A stretch of 64,000 nucleotides of DNA from Elusimicrobiota bacterium (GTDB taxonomy: Bacteria > Elusimicrobiota > Elusimicrobia > UBA1565 > UBA9628), in NCBI GenBank assembly GCA_026388095.1, contig JAPLKL010000078.1:39110-103109 (forward strand). The letters are read 5' to 3'. Both the position numbers and the translations under genes were made by a program. Under the pieces are notes generated by a model, which was given only the letters and a program-made list of their open reading frames with translations, was not told the origin of the DNA and did not search any database. This document shows positions 32,519-40,247 of this stretch, one piece after another (position 1 is the first letter of the stretch; every line of letters begins with the position of its first letter).

Positions 32519-33221
32519 GCCCGCCCTGGAGGCCAAGGGCCTGCGCAAGTCCTACGGCTCGGGCGAGGCCGCGGTGAGCGTGCTCAAGGGGCTCGACCTG
32601 TCCGTGGGGGCCGGCGAATACGTGGCCGTGCTGGGCCCGAGCGGCTGCGGCAAGTCCACCTTGCTCAACGTGCTGGGGCTCATGGACGTGCCGGATACGG
32701 GCGAGATCCTGTTCGGGGGGCGGCCGACCGTGGCCATGCCGGAAGAGGAGCGCTCGCTGCTGCGCAACGAGGCCCTGGGCTTCATCTTCCAGTTCGACTC
32801 GCTGCTGCCCGAGTTCACCATCCTGGAGAACGTGCTCATGCCCGCCCGCGTGGCCATGGCCTGCGGCCGCAGCCCGGAGTCCCTGGCCCAGGCGCGGGAC
32901 CGGGCCCTGGCCCTCCTGCGCGGACTGGGCCTGGAGCCCCTGCGCGACCGCTTCCCGGTGCAGACTTCGGGCGGGGAGCGCCAGCGCGCGGCCCTGTGCC
33001 GGGCGCTGATCAACCGCCCCGCCCTGCTCCTGGCCGACGAGCCGACCGGCAACCTCGACCGCAAGAACGGGGAGCGGGTGTTCCAAGACCTCAAGGACCT
33101 GGCCCGCGAGCACGGCACGGCCGTGGTCATGGTGACCCACAACGAGGCGGCCTGCCGCTGGGCCAGCCGCATCGTGCACATGAGCGACGGCCTCATCTCG
33201 GAGGGGGCCGCCCCCGCGTGA
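32511..33221 (+). CDS. lolD: LolD-type ABC transporter ATPase
   Basis: 236 residues. Walker A GPSGCGKSTLLN, Q-loop FIFQFDSLLPEFTILENV, signature TSGGERQRAALCRALINRP, Walker B LLLADEPTGNLD and H-loop VMVTHNEAA are all intact. It belongs to the MacB/LolD group that powers lipoprotein release from the inner membrane together with LolC/E. It overlaps the lolC end by eight bases and the ilvE start by four. If lolC is truly broken, this ATPase would lack its permease unless another copy exists elsewhere. Confidence 0.93.
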   Translation: MAEPALEAKGLRKSYGSGEAAVSVLKGLDLSVGAGEYVAVLGPSGCGKSTLLNVLGLMDVPDTGEILFGGRPTVAMPEEERSLLRNEALGFIFQFDSLLPEFTILENVLMPARVAMACGRSPESLAQARDRALALLRGLGLEPLRDRFPVQTSGGERQRAALCRALINRPALLLADEPTGNLDRKNGERVFQDLKDLAREHGTAVVMVTHNEAACRWASRIVHMSDGLISEGAAPA

Positions 33222-34111
33222 AGATCTACATCGACGGCGAGTACTTCAGCCGGGCCGCGGCCAAGGTCTCGGTCTTCGACCACGGCCTGCTCTACGGAGA
33301 CGGCGTCTTCGAGGGCATCCGCGCCTACGCCGGGCGCATCCTGCGCCTGGAGGACCACCTGCGGCGGCTCAAGGAGTCGGCGGACGCCATCTACCTGGCC
33401 TTGCCCATGCCGCTGGCGGACATCGGGGCCGCGGTGGTGGAGACGGTGCGCGCCAACAAGCTGCGCGACGCCTACATCCGCCTGCTCCTGACCCGGGGCG
33501 TGGGCGACCTCGGCCTGGATATGCGCAAGTGCCGGCAGGGCTCGACGCTGATCGTCATCGCGGACAAGATCGAGCTCTATCCCGCGGAGGTCTATGAGAA
33601 GGGCCTGACGCTGATCACCTCGTCCTACCGGCAAAAAAGGCGCGACCAGGTCCCGGCCACGGTGAAGTCCCTCAACTATCTGCTCAACGTGCTGGCCCGG
33701 GCCGAGGCCACGCGCGCCGGCGCCCAGGAGGCGATCCTGCTCAACGCCGAGGGCCAGGTGACGGAGTGCACGGGCGACAACATCTTCTTCGTCGTGGACG
33801 GGCGCGTCAGCACGCCGCCGGTCTCGGCCGGCCTGCTGGAAGGCGTCACCCGCCGGCTGGTCATGGAGCTGGTGGCCGAGCATATGGGCCACGAGGTCGC
33901 CGAGCGCGAGACCACGGTCTCCGACCTCTGCCGCGCCGACGAGGTGTTCCTCACGGGCACGGGGGCCGAGGTGGTGGGAGGGGTCAGGATCGACGGCCAT
34001 GTCATCGGCGGGGGCAAGGCCGGGCCCGTGACCAAGCGCGTCATCGCGCTGTTCCGGGACTACGCGCGGGAGCACGGCACGCCGGTCTATCCGGAGCCCA
34101 AGAAGAGGTAG
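33218..34111 (+). CDS. ilvE: Branched-chain amino acid aminotransferase (class IV PLP)
   Basis: 297 residues from a GTG overlapping the lolD stop (GTGA). Class IV signatures: KIYIDGEYFSRAAAKVSVFD, HGLLYGDGVFEGIRAY, catalytic Lys in QVPATVKSLNYLLNVLAR, EAILLNAEGQVTECTGDNIF and FLTGTGAEVVGG. It transaminates leucine, isoleucine and valine with 2-oxoglutarate; D-amino acid aminotransferases are related, but the overall pattern and length fit IlvE. It has no other branched-chain gene nearby; it is in the lysS-lolCD cluster. Confidence 0.9.
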   Translation: MKIYIDGEYFSRAAAKVSVFDHGLLYGDGVFEGIRAYAGRILRLEDHLRRLKESADAIYLALPMPLADIGAAVVETVRANKLRDAYIRLLLTRGVGDLGLDMRKCRQGSTLIVIADKIELYPAEVYEKGLTLITSSYRQKRRDQVPATVKSLNYLLNVLARAEATRAGAQEAILLNAEGQVTECTGDNIFFVVDGRVSTPPVSAGLLEGVTRRLVMELVAEHMGHEVAERETTVSDLCRADEVFLTGTGAEVVGGVRIDGHVIGGGKAGPVTKRVIALFRDYAREHGTPVYPEPKKR

Positions 34112-34115
34112 CTTG

Positions 34116-34898
34116 GTGGCCAAGAAGGGTCTGACCTTGCTCTCCTGGAACGTCAACGGGGTGCGCGCCGCCTACAAGAAGGGACTGCTGGGGTGGCTCA
34201 AGAACGAGTCCCCCGACATCCTGTGCCTGCAGGAGACCAAGGCCCAACTGGACCAGTTGCCCGAGGACCTGGCCGAGCCCAGGGGCTATCAAGCCGTCTG
34301 GCACTGGGGCGAGCGCAAGGGCTATTCCGGGGTGGCCACCTTCCACAAGAAGACCCCTCTGGACCTGCGCAAGGGATTCGATATGCCCGAGTTCGACGGG
34401 GAGGGGCGGGTCCTGACCTCGGTCTACGAGGACTTCGTGCTCTTCAACATCTACTTCCCCAACGGCCAGAAGGACGAGACGCGCCTGAGATTCAAGCTGG
34501 ACTTCTACGAGGCGTTCTTGCAGGTCGTGGACCGCTGCCGCGCGCAGGGCGAGGACCGCATCATCGTCTGCGGGGACGTCAACACCGCGCATCGGGAGAT
34601 CGACATCGCGCGGCCCAAGGAGAACAGCACGGTCTCGGGCTTCCTGCCCGTGGAGCGGGCCTGGATAGACAGGCTGCTGGCCCACGGCTTCGTGGACAGC
34701 TTCCGGGAGTTCGAGCCGGGGGGGGAGCACTACACCTGGTGGGACCCCATGACCCGGGCGCGGGAGCGCAACGTGGGCTGGCGGCTGGACTATTTCTTCG
34801 TGACCGAGAACCTGCGGCCGCGCCTCAAGCGCGCCTTCATCCTCGATTCGGTGCCGGGCTCGGACCACTGTCCGGTGGGCATCGAGCTGGCCGTCTGA
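34116..34898 (+). CDS. xth: Exodeoxyribonuclease III / AP endonuclease
   Basis: 260 residues. I chose GTG seven bases after AGAGG; TTG three bases upstream is possible. Motifs: LLSWNVNGVRAAYKKGL, LCLQETKAQ (metal Glu), FNIYFPNGQ, VCGDVNTAHREIDI, and GSDHCPVGIEL (catalytic Asp-His). It incises DNA at abasic sites and removes 3' blocking groups. Sixty-eight bases of it (34718-34785, encoding GEHYTWWDPMTRARERNVGW) are copied at 41896-41963. It is the last gene of the lysS cluster. Confidence 0.94.
   Translation: MAKKGLTLLSWNVNGVRAAYKKGLLGWLKNESPDILCLQETKAQLDQLPEDLAEPRGYQAVWHWGERKGYSGVATFHKKTPLDLRKGFDMPEFDGEGRVLTSVYEDFVLFNIYFPNGQKDETRLRFKLDFYEAFLQVVDRCRAQGEDRIIVCGDVNTAHREIDIARPKENSTVSGFLPVERAWIDRLLAHGFVDSFREFEPGGEHYTWWDPMTRARERNVGWRLDYFFVTENLRPRLKRAFILDSVPGSDHCPVGIELAV
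34718..34785 (+). repeat. Source copy of the dispersed 68-bp xth repeat
   Basis: From a run of Gs to GGGCTGGCGGC. It matches 41896-41963 at 67 of 68 positions (A to G at the Met codon). Here it is in frame in the intact gene, so this is the origin. Confidence 0.9.
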
Positions 34899-34930
34899 GG
34901 CCAGGCGGGCGGCGGCGGGACATCTACTGG

Positions 34931-36016
34931 CTAGATGATCTCGCCCGCCCCAAGCCTCTTCAGGAACGTCCCCCAAGGCAGGATTGCGATCCCGTTGAGA
35001 ACTCGGGGCTTTGCGTCCAAGGATACGATGATGGAATGTTTGGTTTTGTATTCTTCGGCAAACGCCTTGAGTCCCTTGCAATGATGGGACGCCGCCTGCT
35101 CCGTCCCTTTGACCTCGATGGCGACTTGATGATCCCCGAGGATGAAGTCCACCTCGAGTTGGGAGGCCGTGTGCCAATAGGAGATGGGATAGTGAAGGCC
35201 GGAGTAGTGGCTATGGGCCGCCAGTTCCTGGTAGATGAGATGCTCGAAGGCCTTGCCGAAAGCCTCGCTGCGCGGCAAAATCTGCCCGCGCTTGAGCAGG
35301 AAGTTCGCCAGCCCGACGTCGAAGAAATAGAAGCGGGGAGCTTGGATCACACGCCTCTTGGGACGCTTCTGGAACGAGGGGACAAAACGTGCTATCAGAG
35401 TGTCTTCCAGTATCTGGAAATACTGCTTGACGGTCGGCGCGCTCACGCCGCACTCGGCGGCGATGTTCTGATAGTTGGCGGTCTCGCCGTTGCTGAACGC
35501 CGACGACTCGAGGAAGCGGCTGAAGGCCGGGATGTTGCGCGTCAGGGCCTCCGCGGAGGTCTCTTCTTTCAGGTAATTCCCGACATAAGCCTCCATGAGC
35601 CCCCGCGGCTTGGCGGCTTGGTAGTGGCGGGGGAGGAGACCGTTGTTGAGTGCGCGCAGCAGGTCAAAATCCGGGATCTCCGGATAGACCAGAGGGAAAA
35701 GCTCGAAGCGCAGCGCCCGACCACCCAGAAGGTTGGCGCCGACGATCAGCCATTGGACTTCGTCGAGCAGCTCCGGGATCTTCTGGACCTCATCGATGAC
35801 GACGGGCCTGCTTCCGGGGGGCTCGGCTAGGAGCTCCTCGCGCAGCAGCGACGGGCGCGTCCGCAGGCGGCCGTATCCGTCGGAAAGCAGAAGATCATAG
35901 CGCGGTGAGTCCGGGAAGAGCTCCTTAAGCAGGGTGCTCTTGCCGGTCTGACGCGCCCCCCACAGGAAGCAGGATTCCGTCCCTCTGTCAGCTAAAAGTT
36001 ATTTTCTTTTATACAT
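34931..36016 (-). pseudogene. AAA_14/DUF4143 ATPase with early stop and internal deletion
   Basis: The intact-looking C-terminal DUF4143 part (from the ATG at 35596) ends in a PDDEXK-like domain (LEVDFILGDHQVAIEVKG). Upstream in the same frame lies the ATPase: ESCFLWGARQTGKSTLLKEL (Walker A) and RPVVIDEVQKIPEL (Walker B). No ATG, GTG or TTG starts it; the only candidate, ATG at 36016, runs MYKRK and then hits TAA (36001-35999) before LLADRGTESCF. Also, about 20 residues with the usual TGSSxRK sensor are missing between DEVQWLIV and GANLLGGRALRF. These ATPases accompany toxin-antitoxin-like and mobile loci. Two separate lesions suggest real decay. Confidence 0.75.
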
Positions 36017-36291
36017 GATAATCGAAGGCTTATATTTGTCGTAGCATCAGGCTAAATAATGTCAAGGCCTGGGCCGCAAGACCACTGCGGCCGACGACGG
36101 GCCCTACATATCATACGAGGACCCCCCTGTTTTGTTCCGCGTCTTCTCTCCTGCAAGCACTGGGCGCGGAAAATGGTCTATAAGTGGGTCAACCGGCGCA
36201 GCCCCCTCTAAAGGTCCTAGGACGCTTGGCCCCGGCTTTCTGGGGCTGCCGGCTCATGTGCGGGAGAGCGCTTTCTGATATCCTCTTGCCC

Positions 36292-36900
36292 ATGAAAAGA
36301 CTCGCACTCCTGCTGCTCGCCCTCGCCGTGACCGTCCCCTGCCGGGCCCAATCCATCCAGGAACTCTTCGGAGTCGACCCGGGGCCGCTCCTTCAGGAGG
36401 CGTACCGTCAGCAGGCCGAGTACGAAGCGCGGCAGGCCCGGGAACGCGCCCAGCGGGCCAAGGGGGACTGGCTGGGAGAGCTGACCGGGTCGGTGCTCGT
36501 CCCGCAGCAGGACCAGGCCTGCATGCTCGCCGCGGTCGCCAAGCGCCTGGGCGTCAGCGTGCCTGCGGGCGAGCCGCCCGCCGTCTACCGCGCCAGCCGC
36601 GGCATCCTCGAGGACTACCAGTCCTACTACTACTCCGAGTTCGGCACCCAGTCGACCCCGCGCGCTATCGCCACGCTCTACTGCCCGTCCAACAACGCGA
36701 TCTTCATAGACGACTCCGCCAAGTCCTACGGCCCCGGACGCGGGATCGACGACGCTCTGGCCGGACAGTATGCCCTCTACCTGCAGTACCGCGCTCTGGG
36801 CCGCGCGCCCGGCTCGGCCCAGGCCCAGGCCGCGGCCGCCGAAGTCGAAGCCTGGTTCCACTTCGCCTACACGGCGAACAAAGCCTCGGCCTGCCGCTGA
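36292..36900 (+). CDS. Small secreted protein of unknown function
   Basis: 202 residues with a signal peptide (MKRLALLLLALAVTVPCRAQ). An Arg/Gln-rich helical part follows, then SSVL-type globular sequence with YYYSEFGTQSTPRAIATLYC, PSNNAIFIDDSAKSYGPGRG and a pair of cysteines (QACMLAAV and LYCPSNN) plus a C-terminal one. It carries no motif I know. A TATCCT box lies seven bases before the ATG and no ribosome site is visible. The 275-base gap before it holds no gene. Confidence 0.55.
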   Translation: MKRLALLLLALAVTVPCRAQSIQELFGVDPGPLLQEAYRQQAEYEARQARERAQRAKGDWLGELTGSVLVPQQDQACMLAAVAKRLGVSVPAGEPPAVYRASRGILEDYQSYYYSEFGTQSTPRAIATLYCPSNNAIFIDDSAKSYGPGRGIDDALAGQYALYLQYRALGRAPGSAQAQAAAAEVEAWFHFAYTANKASACR

Positions 36901-37013
36901 GGCCCGGGCTAGCGGCCCCAATTCTCGAAGCCCAGCCCCGGGTCGCAGCGCAGGGACCGTCCCACCCGGCGCCTGACCCTCTCATGCCGCTTCTGGTTTG
37001 AATTGCGGCTCCT

Positions 37014-37799
37014 CTAAAAATTCCGTTTGGTTAACGACGTCGGATCAAACGTCCAGTCGCCGTCGTTTTCCATCGCCTGGAAGCCGAATAAACTCCGTAC
37101 GAAGCGCGCCACGACCTTCGGAAGCTCGGGGAAGGAAAAGTCTTCGAGCGTTTCGCCTCTGTCGCCCTTCCGCCTCATTCGGAATTGCCCCTCCGCCGAT
37201 GTTATGGAATAAGTATCGGCGGCATTCTCCAGAGAGAAGGGGAGCCGATCCTCAACAGCATCCCTCAGGGCCAAAAAGATATCGGCCTCGGACGGCAGGA
37301 TTAGAGGCGGCGCCAAGCGCGGCTTGCGCGGGCTGACGAGCGAATCGATCAGCAGGCGTTCCACCAACTGAGTCGAGTACGCGACGGGTGGTCTCTCCTT
37401 CTCCGCGAGGAAACCCGGGTATTGGCACAAATTCGAGAAGCGAATGCTGATCGCATCCAGGAATTTATGCACCAGGAGGTATGTGATGTCGTCGGCGCCT
37501 TCGAACGCGTGGTTTTGAATGACCCGCCCCTCGGCCCGCGTGATTTCCGAAATCCGGCCGGAGTCAGGCGAGCGTCCGCTGCACACAAGACGGAAGCCGT
37601 TCAAGTCCCGGGCCTCAAGCGGAGTCAGAATATCCGAGAGGTCAAACCGCCGCATGTGAAGGGTATAGGCGCTGGGCAAGAAGAGTTCGGGGGCCAGATT
37701 GACCAGAGAGCCGTTCTTCCTTCGCCAAAGAAATGCCGCGCGAACATCCGCCGCCGTCAACTGTATTGGGTCTAAAGCATCCCAGCGTTCAACTTTCAT
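37014..37799 (-). CDS. Cytoplasmic protein of unknown function
   Basis: 261 residues without signal peptide. It reads like a globular enzyme-free regulator (KVERWDALDPIQLTAADVRA, RRFDLSDILTPLEARDLNGF, FALRDAVEDRLPFSLENAAD), with no cluster of catalytic residues. Base composition is visibly lower in GC than the core genes, as in the neighbours up to 44.5 kb, which fits an acquired stretch. No ribosome site is evident before the ATG. No family recognised. Confidence 0.5.
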   Translation of the reverse strand: MKVERWDALDPIQLTAADVRAAFLWRRKNGSLVNLAPELFLPSAYTLHMRRFDLSDILTPLEARDLNGFRLVCSGRSPDSGRISEITRAEGRVIQNHAFEGADDITYLLVHKFLDAISIRFSNLCQYPGFLAEKERPPVAYSTQLVERLLIDSLVSPRKPRLAPPLILPSEADIFLALRDAVEDRLPFSLENAADTYSITSAEGQFRMRRKGDRGETLEDFSFPELPKVVARFVRSLFGFQAMENDGDWTFDPTSLTKRNF

Positions 37800-37850
37800 C
37801 GGGTCTATCAGGAGTGTATAGGAATCCCATTGCTTCTCTTGCGGTCCAAA

Positions 37851-38474
37851 TCAGTTCCCCATTGAGCCAAGAAAATCCTCAACTTGCTTTTTAGCCGCTG
37901 ACTCGTCTTGGGCGCGAGCCATCGCTTTCCTGAGAGTCTTCATATACATCGCTTGTGCTTCCGGGTCTTTTTGCATTTTGACGACAAGCTCTTTCGCCTT
38001 TGCGACTAGCGGTTCGAGCGACGCATAATACCCGTGGCATTCCAGAATGAAAGGAATCGCATATTTCTTCCCGATGAAATCCTTGGGATGCAGCTGGAAA
38101 GAGTGGAGGATTGTCTCCTCTTCGTTTTCAGAGGGTTCCACTTTCTCAATGAAATCACATTTCACTTCTGTCGGTTGATTTGAACTGGAAAGTGAAAGTT
38201 CCAAGATATTGTCTCCGGGCAGCGCTCCGTAAATACCGAGCCCGGAAGTAATACGAACCCAGGCCTTCCCCTCGGCGCTCCCGGACCCGGCATTGCTGCC
38301 ATTGATCTTGATCGTGACTTCGCCTTCTCGTACCTGGCAGGCGAGATGCAGATTATTTGACGCTTTTGTTCTAAGGTGAAGAACGTCTTTCTTTTTCATG
38401 GCAGCTCCAACAGCATAAGAGGTGAGCCCGCTCAATGCGAGCATGGGAAGGATCAGGAAAATTATCTTTTTCAT
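37851..38474 (-). CDS. Low-GC secreted protein of unknown function
   Basis: 207 residues, start at MKKIIFLILPMLALSGLTSY (signal peptide). Lys- and Ser-rich, with KKKDVLHLRTKASNNLHLAC, then VREGEVTIKINGSNAGSGSA and GYYASLEPLVAKAKELVVKM. Three cysteines in the mature chain. The GC content is far below the surrounding genes, and the codon choice (AAA, GAA, ATT) is unlike the lysS cluster, so it was probably acquired. The -10/hairpin repeat at 38514 lies 40 bases upstream and could supply its promoter. Confidence 0.55.
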   Translation of the reverse strand: MKKIIFLILPMLALSGLTSYAVGAAMKKKDVLHLRTKASNNLHLACQVREGEVTIKINGSNAGSGSAEGKAWVRITSGLGIYGALPGDNILELSLSSSNQPTEVKCDFIEKVEPSENEEETILHSFQLHPKDFIGKKYAIPFILECHGYYASLEPLVAKAKELVVKMQKDPEAQAMYMKTLRKAMARAQDESAAKKQVEDFLGSMGN

Positions 38475-38513
38475 CACGCAAACATAGCATAACTGGACAG
38501 ACACGCAGTGTGT

Positions 38514-38550
38514 TATTATAGCGACTTCGGGCACCCGCGAGTACCCGAAG
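38514..38550. promoter_or_regulatory. -10/hairpin element, copy A, in a divergent gap
   Basis: TTATTATAGCGACTTCGGG is followed by a hairpin CTTCGGG (38525-38531) / CCCGAAG (38544-38550). On the minus strand it reads TATAAT (38520-38515), on the plus strand TATTAT, so it could start transcription either way. The 17-base core attatagcgacttcggg recurs at 49131 and 50676. Confidence 0.55.
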
Positions 38551-38564
38551 CCGGAAGGAGCGAG

Positions 38565-38612
38565 GCCCGGCGGAAGAGATAGGCGAGGCGGTTGGGCCGA
38601 AGTGCGGTTGTT
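38565..38612. repeat. Hairpin repeat, left copy flanking the HATPase-GNAT gene
   Basis: CGGAAGAGATAGGCGAGGCG followed by a stem half and GAAGTGCGGTTGTT. It matches 40191-40232 at 39 of 42 positions. The differing bases lie in the stem (GCCCGGC with GTTGGGC), which still pairs using two G-T pairs. Confidence 0.75.
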
Positions 38613-38677
38613 CCTCCTACAAACCGAACGAACGGGCAGTCGATGTCGTTTTGGTATCATACCGTTGCCAGGTCCCC

Positions 38678-40177
38678 ATGGGAGAAACTCCTGAAGTCTT
38701 TGCCAGCCTTGTCGTGGCCGGTGACAAGAAGCTCATCCCCGCGTTGCGGGCCTTCGTAAGGGAGGTCTTCCGAAGCGAGGGGATGGATGAAGAGGGGGCC
38801 CGCCAGATGGAGCTCATCACTGAAGAGGCCTGCCTGAACGTGGTGGAGTATGCCCTCGCGGGACGGAGCGATGCCACCTACCGGGTCTCCATGGAGAAGG
38901 AGCCCTCCCGGTTCGTCTTGGCGGTGGAAGACGAAGGCGCGCCCATGGACTGGGACAAGGTGGAAAAGGGCGAGCGGTCGGGATTGGGAATGGCCATATT
39001 GAGGCATTTCGCCCACGGGATACAGTTCGTCAACCGCGGCCGCAAGGGACAGCGCCTCGAGATATCCCGGGAGTTCTTCAAGCCTTCAGTGGAGAACGTC
39101 TCCATCGAGGAGGGGGATGATAAGGGCGCGAAGGAAGCGATGGCGCCCTTGGATACTCCCCTTGGAATCCGTCTCATGGGACCTGCCGACGGCCCCGGTC
39201 TGGCGAGGCTCATGTACCGGGTCTATGGGTACACCTACCAGGAGTTCGTCTATTTCCCCGAGCAGGTGGCGGAGATGCTCGCAGAGGGGCTCCTCATCTC
39301 CATGGTGGCCGTGACGCCCGAGGGTGAGATCGCGGCTCACCAGGGGCTGCGGAGAGATGCTCCTGATTCTCCCGTGGCAGAGATAGCCATGGGTGTGGTG
39401 GATCCACGCTTCCGGGGCCGCGGGCTCTTCGAGCAGATGAAGACCCGGAGCTTTTCATACGTCAAGGAGAAGGGCCTCAGGGGCCTTTTCGGCGAGGCGG
39501 TCACCACCCATCCTTATTCCCAGAAGGCCAACAGCGCCCTGGGGGGGAGGGAAACGGGCTTCATGCTCGGGTACATCCCCTGCGAAACGGAATTCAAGCG
39601 GATCACAGGCGCCCTGACCGAGCGGTCCACGGTGCTCCTTTTCTATACCCGGCTTAACCGGGAGCCCGAGCGGACTGTCTTCCTGCCTGAGCACCACCTT
39701 CCCATGATCCGGAAGATCCATGAGCACGGGAGCTTCTGCCGCCGTGTCTCCCCGGGCGGGCCTTCCCCGGCAGCCACGGCGCCGGAGCACTCCTACGTGA
39801 AGGTGAAGGCCCTTCCCGATGCCGGCATCGTGCTCATCACCGTGCTCCAGTATGGAGAGGATTTCGATGCCCTCGCCAGGGGACACCTGAGGGAGTTCTG
39901 CACGGCCAGGTTCGACTGCATCTACATCGACCTGCCCCTCTCGGAGCCCCGCACTCCCTCAAAATGCGCCGACCTGGAGAAGCTGGGCTTCTTCTTCTCT
40001 GGGATCATGCCTGAGACCGCGGCCGGCGACATGCTCCGCCTGCAATATCTGAACAACATCACCCTGGACCCCGGCAAGGTTGTGGTGGTTTCGGACTTCG
40101 GCAGGGAGCTCTTCGATTACGTGATCCGGAGCTGGAGGCACGCGGAGGACGTGAAGTTCCACCTAGCGGGCGCATAG
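38678..40177 (+). CDS. Fusion of anti-sigma-type HATPase and GNAT acetyltransferase-like domains
   Basis: 499 residues. The N-terminal 130 residues are an RsbW-like ATPase (MELITEEACLNVVEYALAGR with N-box, FVLAVEDEGAPMDW as G1, GERSGLGMAILRHFAHGIQF as G2). A GNAT fold follows (IRLMGPADGPGLARLMYRVY, ISMVAVTPEGEIAAHQGL, MGVVDPRFRGRGLFEQMK, with the acetyl-CoA loop RGRGLF), and a second GNAT-like half at the C-terminus. Such fusions couple serine-kinase-type partner switching with acetyl transfer; the target is unknown. Codon use differs somewhat from the core genes and near-identical repeats flank it, so it may have been inserted. Confidence 0.8.
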   Translation: MGETPEVFASLVVAGDKKLIPALRAFVREVFRSEGMDEEGARQMELITEEACLNVVEYALAGRSDATYRVSMEKEPSRFVLAVEDEGAPMDWDKVEKGERSGLGMAILRHFAHGIQFVNRGRKGQRLEISREFFKPSVENVSIEEGDDKGAKEAMAPLDTPLGIRLMGPADGPGLARLMYRVYGYTYQEFVYFPEQVAEMLAEGLLISMVAVTPEGEIAAHQGLRRDAPDSPVAEIAMGVVDPRFRGRGLFEQMKTRSFSYVKEKGLRGLFGEAVTTHPYSQKANSALGGRETGFMLGYIPCETEFKRITGALTERSTVLLFYTRLNREPERTVFLPEHHLPMIRKIHEHGSFCRRVSPGGPSPAATAPEHSYVKVKALPDAGIVLITVLQYGEDFDALARGHLREFCTARFDCIYIDLPLSEPRTPSKCADLEKLGFFFSGIMPETAAGDMLRLQYLNNITLDPGKVVVVSDFGRELFDYVIRSWRHAEDVKFHLAGA

Positions 40178-40178
40178 G

Positions 40179-40236
40179 GGGCCCGCCCGACGGAAGAGAT
40201 AGGCGAGGCGGCGGGCCCGAAGTGCGGTTGTTTTTA
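40179..40236. repeat. Hairpin repeat, right copy, terminator-like
   Basis: GGGCCCGCC and GGCGGGCCC pair perfectly around the conserved CGGAAGAGATAGGCGA loop; GAAGTGCGGTTGTTTTTA follows, so this copy could also terminate transcription of the HATPase-GNAT gene. The stem sequence differs from the left copy while pairing is kept. Confidence 0.75.
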
Positions 40237-40247
40237 AGACTCAGAAT

